Positions 1 through 11,841 are shown, counted from the first letter of the stretch. The stretch: DNA of 64,000 nt from Macrobrachium rosenbergii (GCF_040412425.1 NC_089763.1:51944587-52008586); one strand, 5' to 3'. Notes: generated by a model not told the origin, from the sequence alone. Numbers and translations: made by a program.

Positions 1-418
1 CCTCATTTTTCCTTTTGATTTTAGCCAAGAACAAGGATCCATCCAAGACCTAGCTCTGTTCTTTCTCCCTTACAGCTTAACAGACATCCTTGGCTTCCAG
101 GAGCTCTGCCCAAATGGTGTCCAGCTCACCTGACACCAGCTACAAGCACCGAGGAGCACTCACCAACTCTGAGGGAAAAGAAAGAGCTCTCTGTCCAATT
201 GGAGTTTTTAGGTATTTACCTGAGCAAGACTTGATAATCAAGAGAGCCTTCTTATCCTTTGATGTTTGGTCAAGAACCCCTTGCCCTTGGACTAAGATCG
301 CAGAGTCCTTCATCCTAAAGAAATTTTATTTCCAAAACACTCTCAGATTCAGGAGAACAGCTTTGCCTTCTTTTAATGAAAGCTAAGGACATCAGAGCAG
401 CCTTTACTCTCTAGCTTT

Positions 419-547
419 CAGGCACATATGCCCCTTACTTCCATTCTGCATCGGCCTATTGGAAGTATAATCGTCCTTCACGTCTTGCAGGCACATATGT
501 CCCTTACTTCCATTCTGCATCAACCTACTGGAAGTATAATCGTCCTT
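419..547. repeat. 69-bp tandem duplication
   Basis: A block of about 60 bp beginning with caggcacatatg occurs twice, starting at 419 and 488, with only a few substitutions. No coding meaning is evident. Confidence 0.85.
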
Positions 548-600
548 TGTGCGTCACTATCTTAAGAAGTGAAACCAAACTACTGGCTCTGCTGGCGCCC

Positions 601-910
601 AGCTCTCCTGACACCAGCTACAGTCTGTCACCAGCTTTAGAGCTTCCAGAACCTTGAGCTGCTAGCTCTCCTGGCGCCCAGCTCGCCTGGTGCCTGCTAC
701 AAGTCTGGGCCCAGCTATAAAGCTCCCAGTGCCCAGAGCTTCAGGCTTCCCTGGTGATCAGCTCGCCTGGCACCAACTACAGTCTGGCATCAACTTTAGA
801 GCTTACAGCATCCGCAAACTCCCAGCAGCTTGGCTGGCACCCAATTTGCCTGGCGCCCAGCCAGCCTGGCACCAGTGATATTTATACCAATCTGTGAGCT
901 TCCACAGCTT
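601..910. repeat. about 80-bp minisatellite, four diverged copies
   Basis: Units start near 601, 680, 760 and 843. They share a block with agctc(g/t)cctgg, then ctacagtctgg, then agctttagagctt. A related shorter piece lies near 144-175. The open frames here are periodic repeat translations and not genes. Confidence 0.75.
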
Positions 911-954
911 GCCAAGCACCAACTCCAGACTGGTGCCAGCTAAATAACATTTAA

Positions 955-1258
955 GGCCCTGTTCGCATGAGGCGGAAACTGCGGCGGCAACCACGCGCAT
1001 GCAAAAAGTGGTGACTGTACACGTTATAGTGGTTACCCACACAGTTCATTCAGTAGTGATATGGAAGTGGAGGAAATAATATGCATAGGATATGTTCAAA
1101 AGACTGTATCCAAAACTGAGAGAAATGAACCCAGATTCTTCATTTCTTTCAGAATGACCGTATTCATTTATATGTAATTATGAGTGCATACATCCACACA
1201 CACATAATGTATATATTATATATATAAGATTATATGTAAATGTATATATGTCTATATA
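955..1258 (+). mobile_element. PIF/Harbinger left end, copy 1
   Basis: The sequence starts GGCCCTGTTCGCA directly after TAA. The right end near 17508 reads, on the opposite strand, GGCCCTGTTCACA, and is also flanked by TAA. TAA/TTA target duplications are typical of PIF/Harbinger. The following 240 bp, from about 1000, are repeated at about 13160-13450, which shows that this is a family end. It runs into TA-rich sequence at about 1200-1258, where Penelope-like sequence begins. Confidence 0.65.
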
Positions 1259-1985
1259 TAAATAAAGGCAATGCCATTAAGGAAAGAGAAATGACTGAGT
1301 GGTGCTAGGCCTTTCGATTTAGTATTCTTTACTTAGCAGACTGATAGAAATACAAAAATAAGTTTACAAAAAATGCTCATATAAATGACAGATGGCGATT
1401 ATAAAGGAAAATATGTACCTGGAATCCAACACAGTTGAAGAAATAGTATACCTATCAAAACAGAGGTATAAATTTAAAGGTTTTACAAAAGATTAGGCCC
1501 AACTGCTCAAAAGCAGGGACAAGTCAATTAAAAGGTTATATAGGGAAAGATACTGACCACCAAAAAATGACTGTGGAAAGAGTAAGCTGATTACGCGTGT
1601 TATAAAAGTACAACTGAATAATTCTCTTTATGGTAAAATTTAAAAATTTTGTTTGCAAAGTGAACATTTAAAAAAATATATTAAACATGTGACTCCATAC
1701 AAATTATATACAAGGTGACTAATTAGCAATTAAGTCAGTGATTTTATCTTTAAGGTCATTCTTGAACATTTTACTAATATAGGGGTCCAAATAATACGTG
1801 CCAGGGCTAAGGTTAAAATTACAACTGGAAGTAAGCTGTATAATAGCAGGTTCTAAAAGATTTTGTGAAGAGAAATCTTTCGATCTGGCAATCACGGAAC
1901 TTTCAGTCCAATTTATCCTGTGAAAGTTTTCACTTAAATGTATGAATATTGCATTGAATGTTTGCCCAGTTTTTACCAGCATTGC
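1259..1985 (-). mobile_element. Penelope-like element 3' fragment (inverted)
   Basis: This is the reverse complement of the 3' half of the plus-strand PLE at 2040-2840. The two share the 3' noncoding tail (the block around cctagcacc, tcatttctctttcc and ggcattgcctttattt) and the end of the GIY-YIG endonuclease reading frame, 1982 down to 1719. That frame retains the HRINW and NLLEPAII segments that carry the C-terminal endonuclease residues, including the catalytic Glu region. Penelope elements often carry such a truncated inverted copy upstream. It is a fragment and cannot be functional by itself. Confidence 0.8.
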
Positions 1986-2840
1986 GCATTGTCAGTCCTT
2001 AGTATTTGGATCAAGAAATGGAATATATAAGAAAAATAGGGACAGATTTATGTTATCCTTCACATATACTAGATATATGCTATAATAAAGCCCACAAAAG
2101 TTTTATAGTGAAAGTAACAAGGATAAAGAAACCCCTAAGAACATTCTTAGCTTGCCTTATTTTAGTGGTTTTAAAGTCATAAAATCATTATTAAAATCTT
2201 TTAATGTCAAACTGTTTTATTCCTATAATAACACACTAAAAGGAATGTTAATAGAAAATAGCCCTAAAGAAATCAACAACATAATATATAAAATTCCATG
2301 CTTGGACTGCCCCTCTTTTTATATTGGCCAATCCAGTAAAGATTTAAATGTACGAATTAAACAGCATAAGTATTCTGTCAAAACTGGGCACCCTGGCATA
2401 TATTATTTGGACCCCTGTATTAGTAAAATGTTCAAGAATGACCTTAAAGATAAAATCACTGACTTAATTACTAATTAGTCGCCTTATATATATTTTCTAT
2501 GTATTCGTATGTTTAATATTTTTTTGGTGGTCAGTATCTTTCCCTGTATAATCTTTTAATTGACTTGTCCCTGCTTTCAAGCGGTTGGGCCTAATCTTTT
2601 GTAAAACCTCTTAAATTTATACCTCTGTTTTGATAGGTACACTAATTCTTCAACTGTGTTGGATTCCAGGTACATATTTTCCTTTACAATCCCCATCTGT
2701 CATTTATACGAGCTTTCTTTGTAAACTTATTTTTGTATTTCTATCAGTCTGCTAAGTAAAGGACAGTAAGTCAAAAGGCCTAGCACCCTCCGTCATTTCT
2801 CTTTCCTTTGTGGCATTGCCTTTATTTATATGTTCATCCC
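1986..2840 (+). mobile_element. Penelope-like element, 5'-truncated copy
   Basis: This plus-strand PLE fragment contains the endonuclease remnant and a 3' tail of about 360 bp matching, inverted, 1259-1720. It is followed at once by PLE 5' sequence, giving the tandem truncated-copy-then-next-copy order (pseudo-LTR) known for Penelope. Confidence 0.7.
2090..2478 (+). pseudogene. Penelope-like pol C-terminus with GIY-YIG endonuclease
   Basis: The frame reads from about 2090 through KNILSLPYFSGF, the linker typical between PLE reverse transcriptase and endonuclease. It continues into IYKIPCLDCPSFYIGQ and RIKQH, which match the PLE GIY-YIG signature (CxxC, YIG, then Arg and His). Against the inverted copy at 1719-1982, about 52 codons are missing between VKTG and YYLDP. 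The lost part holds the catalytic Glu segment, so this endonuclease is dead. The reverse transcriptase upstream is absent. Stop at 2476-2478. Confidence 0.85.
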
Positions 2841-3650
2841 GTTCCATAGTTTCGTGATTCAGTTATATATAATGAGGGCCACGTTTACTTTCGCTATCCT
2901 GTTTCCTCTTTTGAGATACGTAGTCATTCCCGTCTCCAAGTCTCTTTTGGCTGCGCATTTCGATCAGAATTCAACTAAAGCTCCTGAACAAGTGTCTGTC
3001 TGAACAAGTGCTCCGTAAATCATTGCTATCACGACGTTTAAGGAGACATGACTACCACCCATTCAATGAATTCAGTGCCATGATGTTAAAACGCCTCATG
3101 GCAGGCGCAAAGCAAGAAGAGAAAGAAAAATTATCCTGGCTGATTGGAAGGACTTGCTGCGACAAGAAAATTTCATGAAACTTGTTAGGACCACAGATGC
3201 CCTAACAAGGAAACTGGACAGAAAACTAAAAATCTTATTGATAGCAGTGGCTGGACTAATAGTGCACGTAATGATTGTGTTGTAAACTTGTCAAGTAAAC
3301 AAATAAGTGAAAATGTGAGTGCACTCGGATATGGTTTACCTTTCTTTATATCGAATAGACCCTCTGCTTTAACGATTGCGTTGCCCCTGTGCAAATTCGA
3401 AAAATATTTTGATCTTCTTCAAAATCGTGTTGACGTAATTAAAGATATTGTTTATGGAGCTGCCAATGTTAGTCATGAAAGTAATGTCCTTGCTCATTAT
3501 AAGAAAAGTTTGACCGATCTTAAAAAAGACAATACAATCCACATCACAAAAGCTGATAAGTCGAATAATATCGTAATTTTAAAGTTTAAATTACCATAAA
3601 GGATGGAAGATATGGTGTAAGGTTACTTAAAAATTCAAAACATTTAAGGG
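2841..3650 (+). pseudogene. Penelope-like element 5' part, start of pol
   Basis: From about 3265 the frame reads CVVNLSSKQISENVSALGYG and later ITKADKSNNIVIL, matching the N-terminal region of PLE polyproteins just before the RT fingers. The frame ends at 3599 with no RT core, so the copy is 3'-truncated. The upstream 400 bp would be the 5' leader. Together with 1259-2840 this makes an inverted fragment, truncated copy and 5' fragment arrangement. Confidence 0.7.
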
Positions 3651-3779
3651 TGTGAAAAATTCCCATTGCCCTGAAAATTCTGGATCGGCCAAACATGATG
3701 TAGTTAACAGACTATTGACAGCATCATAAGGTTATGAAATCCCTCTGAATATATCAGGTTGTAAAGTCTTTCCATAATA

Positions 3780-4480
3780 GAATCTTTTGTTTAAATAATT
3801 CCAAATGGCCTTTGGATATTAAACAACGCCAAATTTACTTTGCATGCACCCCTTCAAATAGCAGGGACATTATCAAATGTCACCAAATTACATGGGTATT
3901 AGTCCCCTCAAACTGCTAAGGATTATTGAACCTCTCCAAATAGCATTGGGATTTTAAGCCAAGTTATGTATTATCATAAAGCTCAAAAACCCCAGATCGA
4001 TTGGGGTTATTGGGTAACTCGCATTATCAGGAACCTGTTACTAGTTTACCTTTCTTAATTCAGATATTAAACTTATTTAAATAGCCGTAGATTATTGAAC
4101 CACTCCAGGAGGTTAGCAGATCAGCTCAAAATGCTTTTATTGTATTAAACCTCTCAAAAATTGTATGAGGTTGCTAAAACACGACAGATACCTAGAAATT
4201 GTGCAACCGCTTCAAATTAGAATGTTATTAGGCCTTTCCAAATAGCTGGAGGTTACTGAACCACTCCGGACAGCTTATTGTTATTAATATCTCACCTTGA
4301 AAAGAATGAGGTGGTTAAACCGTTCCAGATATGAAGTGATTTGACCATTCCCATGTAGAATGTTAAACTTCTTCAGAAAGCACAGAATTATTAACCTACC
4401 CCAAATTAGAAGGTTATTAAGATCCTCCAGATAGCTCTAAATGATTAAACCTGTCTGCTTAGGATGGAGTTTAAATTCCT
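3780..4480. repeat. degenerate 30-50-bp tandem repeat
   Basis: Many blocks resemble cc(t/a)ctccaaatagc followed by gg(t/a)tattaaac, at irregular 30-50-bp spacing. Good examples lie near 3925, 4098, 4232, 4262 and 4420. There are no open frames of note. It is probably an old minisatellite. Confidence 0.5.
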
Positions 4481-4669
4481 GGAAATGTAACGAGGAAACC
4501 AAATAGCAGTCTTCGTCATGGTCGTCCAGACTCTCACCCATCCATTAGACTTTTGATTTCATGGGTGATATGTTCCGATGATATACAGTAGGTGTGAAAT
4601 TTTTATGACTCGGGCAATCTCATAAAGATTGAACTCGCTCAAAGAGGAGAAGGTTTTGTTTCTTTCTTT

Positions 4670-4965
4670 AGTGGTGTGTGTGTGTGACTTATAGCTTCAT
4701 GCGGGAAGAGAGAGAGAGAGAGATTCCATGCTTCCACTTGGTGAGTGATTGTCAGTGTCGTGCAAATGTTAGAGTGTTGCATGTTTCATATTTGGGGAGA
4801 GAACGGGGCTACTACCGGGCCTCTTTCGGGAGAGAGGGAGATCGCCTATTTCATGTGGGCGAGTGGCTGAGAACGGGAGTAACTACCGAGGCTTCTTTTG
4901 AGAGAGAGAGAGAGGAATACAGGGTTCTTTTGAGAGAGAGAGAGAGAGAGACGGGAATACAGGTT
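4670..4965. repeat. (GT)n/(GA)n microsatellites with about 70-bp duplication
   Basis: There are (GA)n tracts at about 4699-4723, 4899-4914 and 4930-4952. Between them, a block with gagaacggg, actaccg and cttttg is duplicated. The open frame across this purine-rich stretch is a repeat artefact. Confidence 0.7.
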
Positions 4966-6505
4966 TAGGGAGTTCACGACTTAAAACTACTTAAGAAGTG
5001 TCGTTATGGATCTCAGCATAACAACTGACAGAAAAAGAAAGTGATGGTTGGAGAATGTTCCATCATGCTTCCTATTTTCAGTGATAATGCAATCTTTGTT
5101 GTTGCTCTCCTGAGGCATTTCTTTCAAGGCGATAAATCTCTTTGAACATGCAGATTCAGAGTTTTTTTTTTTTTATTTTTTATTTTTTTTATTTTTTTTT
5201 TTTTTGTCGTGAGACTTAAATGGAGAGAATGAAACCGCACGCACATTAAAAAGAAAACCGCTGTGAACGCTGTGGGAAGAAGAGATTGAAGATGAGCGGA
5301 TGGCGCATGCCATTCTAAAATGGACTTGGAATAATGTAATCGTGCAGAAACTTTATATCATAAAACATTTAGAGAATCATATCTCTTATGCCAAATTTGA
5401 ATAAAGGAGAACATTTTTATTTTGTAGACGGCTGTCACAGTTGCCTTAAGATTTTTATCAGTTTCCTTGAAAGCGAAAATTGATTTGGAGTTGAGGGATT
5501 GGTCCCACTTCTTTATCAGGAATATGGGCTGTACAGCTTTTACCTAGCACAGCTTCTCATCAGTTTTTTGCGAATTTTATAAATATCGTGACGAATGTTA
5601 AGTACAAATCAAGCAGGAAACTTGTTTCGAGCATGCTCAGACTATGGCTGCACCATTGGCTATTTGCTAGATGATGTTGCGTAACTATCTGGGAGATGTT
5701 TTGAAAAGTAAGATACCATTGAGATTAATATGCAGGTGTTCGTTATGTGACTATAATACATTTAGTTATTGTCTCGTTAGGATTGCATAGTTTTTCGATG
5801 ATCCCTGTATGCCTCGGCCTTTGAAATGTTACGATTTTAAGTGTAACCAATATTTATTTTATCTGATAGTTTTCTTCATCGTGTTTATTTGTGTTGATGA
5901 GGCGTTTGGATGACAAGGTTTATAAAAAAATCATTGGTATTTATATTATTGTAGTATACAGCGAGTGATTTCTCGCAATTTCTTTATGATCATTACCAAA
6001 ATTGTTTTTGTCTCTGGACTTTATTAGTTGCTCTTTTCTTAAACGTTAGCGGAACTGTCCATCTTTACTTTTGAAATACGAGGACGCCAAATTAGACATA
6101 ACATATTTTTGTGTATATCGGTAGAAAGTGAACATTCCTGTCTCATTTTACTTTTCTCTTGTAATCTTTTTTAGTACTGAATTCCTTTGGGGGCAACGAG
6201 CCCTAGGGGAAACTGACGGCGAAAGAAATTTACAAGGCTATTTTGCAGTACAGCATTTAAAAGCCGAATGAAGATGGTCCCTGTGATAAGTTAGGGAGAC
6301 TGAAATTCTGATGGCCAGCAGCTTTATCTCTGTCCGCCCACGACGTCAGGTCTTATCTCGCCTCCGTCAGCGAGAACAACAGCAGAGATAAACTAAAGTT
6401 AAAGAAATAAAAACTATACCTTTTATGGTGAGAAGTAATATTTCCCATATATGCAAAGGTGCTGTTTGTTAGTCCTTATCCCTTACCGACGTTAAGGTAA
6501 AATAA
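4966..6505. other. no gene recognised
   Basis: This stretch holds a poly-T/T-rich tract at 5162-5207 and otherwise unique AT-rich sequence. No open frame resembles a known protein on either strand. Confidence 0.5.
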
Positions 6506-6518
6506 AGTAAAATATATA

Positions 6519-6521
6519 CAT

Positions 6522-6612
<91 letters not shown>

Positions 6613-6642
6613 TAGATACATGCATACATACATACATACATA
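6519..6642. repeat. (TA)n, (GATA)n and (CATA)n microsatellite
   Basis: A nearly pure TA repeat grades into gatagata and then catacatacata. Confidence 0.95.
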
Positions 6643-8090
6643 CCTTTCACGATGCGAAATCTGATTTCCCTGGTATGGAAAGGGCATCTGTTTGCTACCC
6701 TTCCCTTACCAACGGTGGTTACCTTTGTTATTGATGCCAGTTATGTTAATCGATGAATCATGTTTCCTGTTCCCCTAACCTGTTCCTCCTCCCAACCCTC
6801 CCCAACCCTCCTCCCCCCCCAACCTCCCCAACCCTCCTCCCTTCCCTCGTTTCCGTCGGAGACTCATTCTTCGGAGAATTGTAAAATTACCTTTTGTACT
6901 GATGCAATGATGCTCATTAAATCTGGTTTGCTGGTTGCTGAGTAATGACGGGTAGATCGTTTCTCGCCGCTCTTTTAAATCGTTTTTATTTGTCCTCTGA
7001 ATTTTATGGCATTGGTAAATTGACTTCGAAAGACTGAAGGGAAAACAAAGTTAGACTGATTCTGATGAGTGGATAGATTTATGGTTTATAAGGTGCGTTG
7101 GAATGTGTTTTGATAAGACTCTGGTAAGGTTGTTGAGAAGAAAGAGAAAATAAGCGTGAGAATCACTGATATCCTTTTAGAGCGAAAGGCTATGAAGTAT
7201 TTTTGGTGATTTTTTTAGTGATGCATTATCTTAGCAATACCGCCTTATATAAACTGTATTTGAAAAGGAATAAATCCTCTTATTTTTATTCTGTAAGAAT
7301 TTGTTAGTGAATAGTATGAATTAAGTCGAATTATTTTTAAAACTAATTAATATTTTTTGAATGTTTTTAAATTTTCACTCCACACGAATATTTTCCTCAT
7401 TAACGAAGTATAAATCTTAATGCTCTCCCAACCCGGAACTGTTTGCATGCTAGCTACACGTTCCAGATTGCCATTGCTTGTATGATTTGCTCGTTGACAT
7501 GATCGGCTGTTAGTTTCGTGACGGGCTGTTGTGTGTTTTCATCATGAACCGATATCATCTCATTGGCATAATCTTTACATGTCTTTTTTTTTGTGTGTGT
7601 GTGTTTCTCCGTAAGAGCCTCTTCACCATCTCCAAGGGACCTGGTGTTTGTCAAGCAAGCCCATGTGTAATTTTTTTCACCTTTTTGCTTTTCTCTCGTC
7701 TTAAACCTTTTCCAGTTGATTGCGGCGGATTCTCTTAATACCTGGTTTCCCCTTCGGGGATTCGAATAGAGGGAATTAACAGCAGGATCTAAATTGCAAA
7801 AAGGGGATCTCGCTGTGGTTGGAGATTTGTACCGGAGATGTGATACTCGATGCGGCTATTAGCAGTGTATGCACACACGCTCATCGCTATTTAAGATGTT
7901 ATCGGGCATCTATCCATCAGGGCTCCGGCTTCAGGTACACACACTTTTCGACCACAACTCACACACCTTTAAACACCGCCCCCACCCTTCTTATCACTCT
8001 GCTGCCCGCCCACCACCTTTACCGCCCACACGCCTTCAGCTCTGAAAAGACGGAACTCCCACAGGTGGACAGTGTAGATGGCTGCCTTTT
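6643..8090. other. no gene recognised
   Basis: Contains a C-rich pyrimidine tract at 6776-6846 and a GT run near 7591-7602. No recognisable coding sequence. Confidence 0.5.
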
Positions 8091-8094
8091 GTAC

Positions 8095-8565
8095 TTAATA
8101 ATAATAATAATTAATAATAATAATAAAATTACTGAAAATGTATCAGTTGCAAACAAGGCATTAAGGCGATGAAGATGTTATTTTCAATGTAATATGTATA
8201 AAGAAAGTGGCTTCTTTTCAAAAAAAAAAAATAATTAAAAATCAGTACCCTCACTGCAAATTATATCAAGATTATGAAGCTATTGTCTTTAATGAAATGT
8301 TTATAAAAGATAGCTTTCCTCTTGGTAATAATAATAATAGAATTGGACAAAAAGTTCAGTATCTTTACTACAAATTATATTGCGCTAATAAAAATTTTTT
8401 ATCGAAACATAAATACGGCCTACCTCTTCATAATGATATAATAATAATAAAATGCAATACCCTCACTACAAATTATATAATAATAATAAAGATATTCTAA
8501 TGAAACATTTATAATAGAGCGCATTCCTCTTAATAATAATATAATAATAATAAATTTTCTGGAAC
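8095..8565 (+). repeat. (ATA)-rich dispersed repeat, copy 1
   Basis: The segment carries several (ATA)n runs and the blocks cattaaggcgatgaagatg, ctcactacaaattatat and gattatgaagctatt. The same blocks recur in the same order at about 11560-11760. The short internal open frames translate the repeat only. Confidence 0.75.
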
Positions 8566-8936
8566 AGGAAAGGAAAATATCTCATTGTCTTTTGATCAAA
8601 CAGTAAAGATATCTAAAGCGATTAGTCAATTTTTCAACCAATTTCTTTGTAGTTTCCTTTCTCTTATATCTCCTCTCTCGTATCTTCAGACGTTTATCTA
8701 GAGAGATGATAGCTGAGATAAAATATAAGAAAATAGAAATAATGAGGACAAAGTATTCACAGAGGAACAAAATAACATCAGTTGCATAAAGGATAAAAGA
8801 AGATGATCTTGAACAATACAATCCAGTGAAAGACTAAAAAAAGGCAAATCAAATGATACACAGGCAAGTAGATTTGGATATCTAGTAGATTGATGTTGCT
8901 ATTCCATCTTTTCAAAATACTTCGTTGATAATGAAA

Positions 8937-9335
8937 AGCCCACTCACAAGACTTGTCATCACAGCTAGGAAGAAACAGCCCGTGATTAACCAAAATTGTG
9001 AAGGATTTTGACTGGTCACCAGCTGATACGGCTGCATCGTGTCCAGAGGCGTTGCGATCTTCTTGGCCCATGCGATGGGGTTGACTGCTGCTCCCCCCAG
9101 CAGCATCCAGCATTGGGAGGCCCCACCACCTCCCACACACCCATCCTCCAACCAACCTCACCGACTGGACCAAGGAGATCGCAACACCCCCTGGAACGTG
9201 ACGCAACAGCACCAACAAACAGCCAGTCAGAATTCTGTAACCTATCTGTAAGAATGACCTGAATACTTTGTATCTTACTTGACCACTTTTGGAAGGAGTT
9301 GGAGAACTTATTGAAAGAAGAGAAGTCCTAACCCT
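8937..9335. repeat. foldback repeat unit 1
   Basis: This unit begins near caagacttgtcatcacagc and is more than 80% similar by eye to units at 10198-10605 and 10670-11010. Inside it the left arm (block ttgcgatcttcttggcccat) is an imperfect reverse complement of the right arm (block ccaaggagatcgcaac), centred on the cccccagcagcatccagca segment. Each unit is therefore a long imperfect palindrome. Long open frames exist on both strands but match nothing I know. Confidence 0.7.
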
Positions 9336-9544
9336 TAAGGAACGGGCTAATTATATATATCATGCAACCCCCCAGACCGGGCAATGCTTAAGGTTGGCCA
9401 ATTCAAGAAAAAACACATCACTGGAAAGCAGAAGTTATGCAAATGCACATGGTGTAAGATAAAAATTCCAAAAAGTTTTCCATATCTTCCACGGGTATTG
9501 AAAGTGACCTTTTTACAACCCTGTGTGGGACCTCTTTTACAAAA

Positions 9545-9855
9545 CACTCGTAACTTTTACCAAGTTATACAGGTTTTTTTCTAATTATTTTATTTTGTAA
9601 AATCACAATTACAGCTCACACAGTATCATAACAGATAAGAACTAAAATCAGTAACAAATTCTGAGTATATTTGTTGTAAAATATTCACGTGAATTTACTA
9701 GGATCGGGAGATACAGTAACTTTTTGTGAGGTATACATGTTTTTTCTAATATTTCTTTGCACTTTTCTTTGCAAAATTACAATTATAACTGACATCATAT
9801 CATAAAAGATAAGAACTAAAACCAACAGCAATCCCTGGGTATATTTATGAGTAAA
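9545..9855. repeat. about 170-bp-spaced direct duplication
   Basis: Two blocks, near 9545-9680 and 9715-9850, share cttttt/caagt..tatacaggttttttctaat, then aaaat(c/t)acaattа-like sequence, then agataagaactaaaa(t/c)ca. They lie between foldback units 1 and 2. Confidence 0.6.
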
Positions 9856-10133
9856 TAAATAAAAAGACGTCATGGAAGAGAGAAGAGCAAGACATTCCCC
9901 CCTTTAAGTTAAGAGGAGTACAAAATTCCCTGAGATGCCCACGATTGAGCTGAGCTGTATTCTAAAGCTGCCACAATTCATTTATGGGCCATTGAAGTCA
10001 TGGAAACTCTTTCCCGCTCAGTACAGCCAAATTGTATGGCACGTAATATTAATACTCCTCAGAGGGGATCTCTCCACCACCCAAAACCTGTTTTAGATCC
10101 TCTCACGAGGGAATCCGTCCATTAAGGGCTAAC

Positions 10134-10605
10134 ACAGATGGTGGAGGATCAAATTCAGGGAGACGGAGGAATCACCGAGGTAACCTGACGAAACGCCCAA
10201 TCACAAGACTTGTCATCACAGCTAGGAAGAAACAGCCCGTGATTAACCAAAATTGTGAAGGATTTTGACTGGTCACCAGTTGATACTGCTGCGTTGTGTT
10301 CCAGAGGCATTGCTATCTTCATGGCCCATTCGATGGGTCTGACTGCTGGATGGGTGTTGACTGCTGCTCCCCCCAGCAGCATCCAGCAATGGGAGCCCCC
10401 CACCTCCCACACACCCATCCTCCAGCCACCCTCACCGACTGGGCCAAGGCGATCGCAACACCCCCTGGAATGTGACGTAACAGCACCAACAAACAGCCAG
10501 TCAGAATTCTGTAACCCATCTGTAATAATGACCTGTGTACTTTGTATCTTACTTCATCACTTTTGGAGCGAGATGGAGAACGTATTGAAAGAAGAGAAGT
10601 CCTAA
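10134..10605. repeat. foldback repeat unit 2
   Basis: Same architecture as the unit at 8937, plus a leading block (cagatggtggaggatc to cgaggtaacctgacg) shared with unit 3. It lies directly upstream of unit 3 in the same orientation, giving a tandem period near 472 bp. Confidence 0.75.
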
Positions 10606-11030
10606 CACAAATGATGGAGGATCTAATTCATGGAGATGGAGGAATCGCCGAGGTAACCCGACGAAAAGCTTTATCACAAGACTTGTCATCACAGCTAGGA
10701 AGAAAAACCCGTGATTAACCAAAATTGTGAAGGATTTTGATTGGTCATCAGTTGATGCAGCTGCGTCGTGTTCCAGAGGCATTGCGATCTTCTTGGCCCA
10801 TTCGATGGGACTGACTGCAGGATAGGTGTTGACTGCGGCTCCCCCCAGCAGCATCCAGCATTGGGAGGCCCCACCACCAACCTCATCAATTGGGCCAAGG
10901 AGATCGCAACGCCCCCTGGAATGTGATGCAACAGCACCAACAAACTGCCAGTCAGAATTCTGTAACCCATCTGTTGTAATGACCTGTGTGATTTGTATCT
11001 TATTTCATCACTTTGTAACTTTAACCAAAG
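10606..11030. repeat. foldback repeat unit 3
   Basis: Tandem neighbour of unit 2. The two arms are about 10740-10820 and 10885-10965, reverse-complementary around the cagcagcatccagcattggg centre. Confidence 0.75.
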
Positions 11031-11190
11031 AAAGCTAATAAAATAGTACATCTTTATTTAACCTTTATACAATTAAGTACAGCAGAAACAGCTATTATAT
11101 TGGAAAATTCTACCCTTACAGAAGGTCTTCTTCATGTTAATAATAATAATAGTAATAATGATAATATAGTTAAAAAAGAATGGAACTCCT

Positions 11191-11427
11191 GTATGCCATT
11201 AAGCTTATATTTCGCCTTCTCAACTTGGTGTATAAAAGGTGAATGACACCAGGGGTATATGCAGGGAATATTTATACCCAAAAACAGGTTGACCCCCAGT
11301 GTCATTACCCTCATGTCAATGGTAGCCAGGTCTGCCGAAGCGCCGGAATAATAATTGAACTTCGGACAGCTACTTTATAATTTACTTGCTGAAGCGAAGA
11401 GATAGAAATATAAGCTTAATGGCATAC
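11191..11427. mobile_element. small TIR element (MITE candidate)
   Basis: A perfect 23-bp inverted repeat starts gtatgccattaagcttatat at 11191-11213 and ends at 11405-11427. It encloses about 190 bp without an open frame. Such a repeat over a 237-bp interval fits a MITE. I see no clear target duplication, so the superfamily is open. Confidence 0.6.
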
Positions 11428-11439
11428 CTCAAAGAAGAT

Positions 11440-11765
11440 CCTTTTTCAAGCAATAATAATAGCAAATTTGTGGGAAAATGCAGTATCTCTACTGTAAACT
11501 ATATTATTTTGATGATTTTGGTAATTCTGATGAGATGCTTTTAAGCGAAATTCTCTCACATAATAATAATAAAATTACTGAAAAATGTAGTTCCTTAATT
11601 GCACACAAGGCATTAAGCTGATGAAGATGTTATTTTCGAAATAAAAAAAAATTGTTAGGAAAATGCAGTATACTCACTACAAATTATATTACGATTATGA
11701 AGCTATTTTCTTTAATGAAATATTTGTATAATCGACGTTCCTAAAGTGTTAGCATTTGTTGCCAA
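11440..11765 (+). repeat. (ATA)-rich dispersed repeat, copy 2
   Basis: Same orientation and block order as 8095-8565, including aaggcattaagctgatgaag and tcactacaaattatatta. Confidence 0.75.
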
Positions 11766-11841
11766 TTCATAGACTAATTCCAAACACAAATATCTGAATG
11801 ACAGCAACGATAATAATGGTAATGATAAAGAATGGTAATAT

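Noticed and set aside
3780..4480. CRISPR-like array
   Set aside because: The repeats are degenerate, irregularly spaced and in a eukaryotic genome.
4678..4968. 96-codon plus-strand frame
   Set aside because: It spans GA microsatellites and a local duplication; the Arg/Glu periodicity is from the repeat.
9384..9584. 66-codon frame with several Cys and Lys
   Set aside because: I considered a transposase zinc finger, but the motif spacing fits no family I know.
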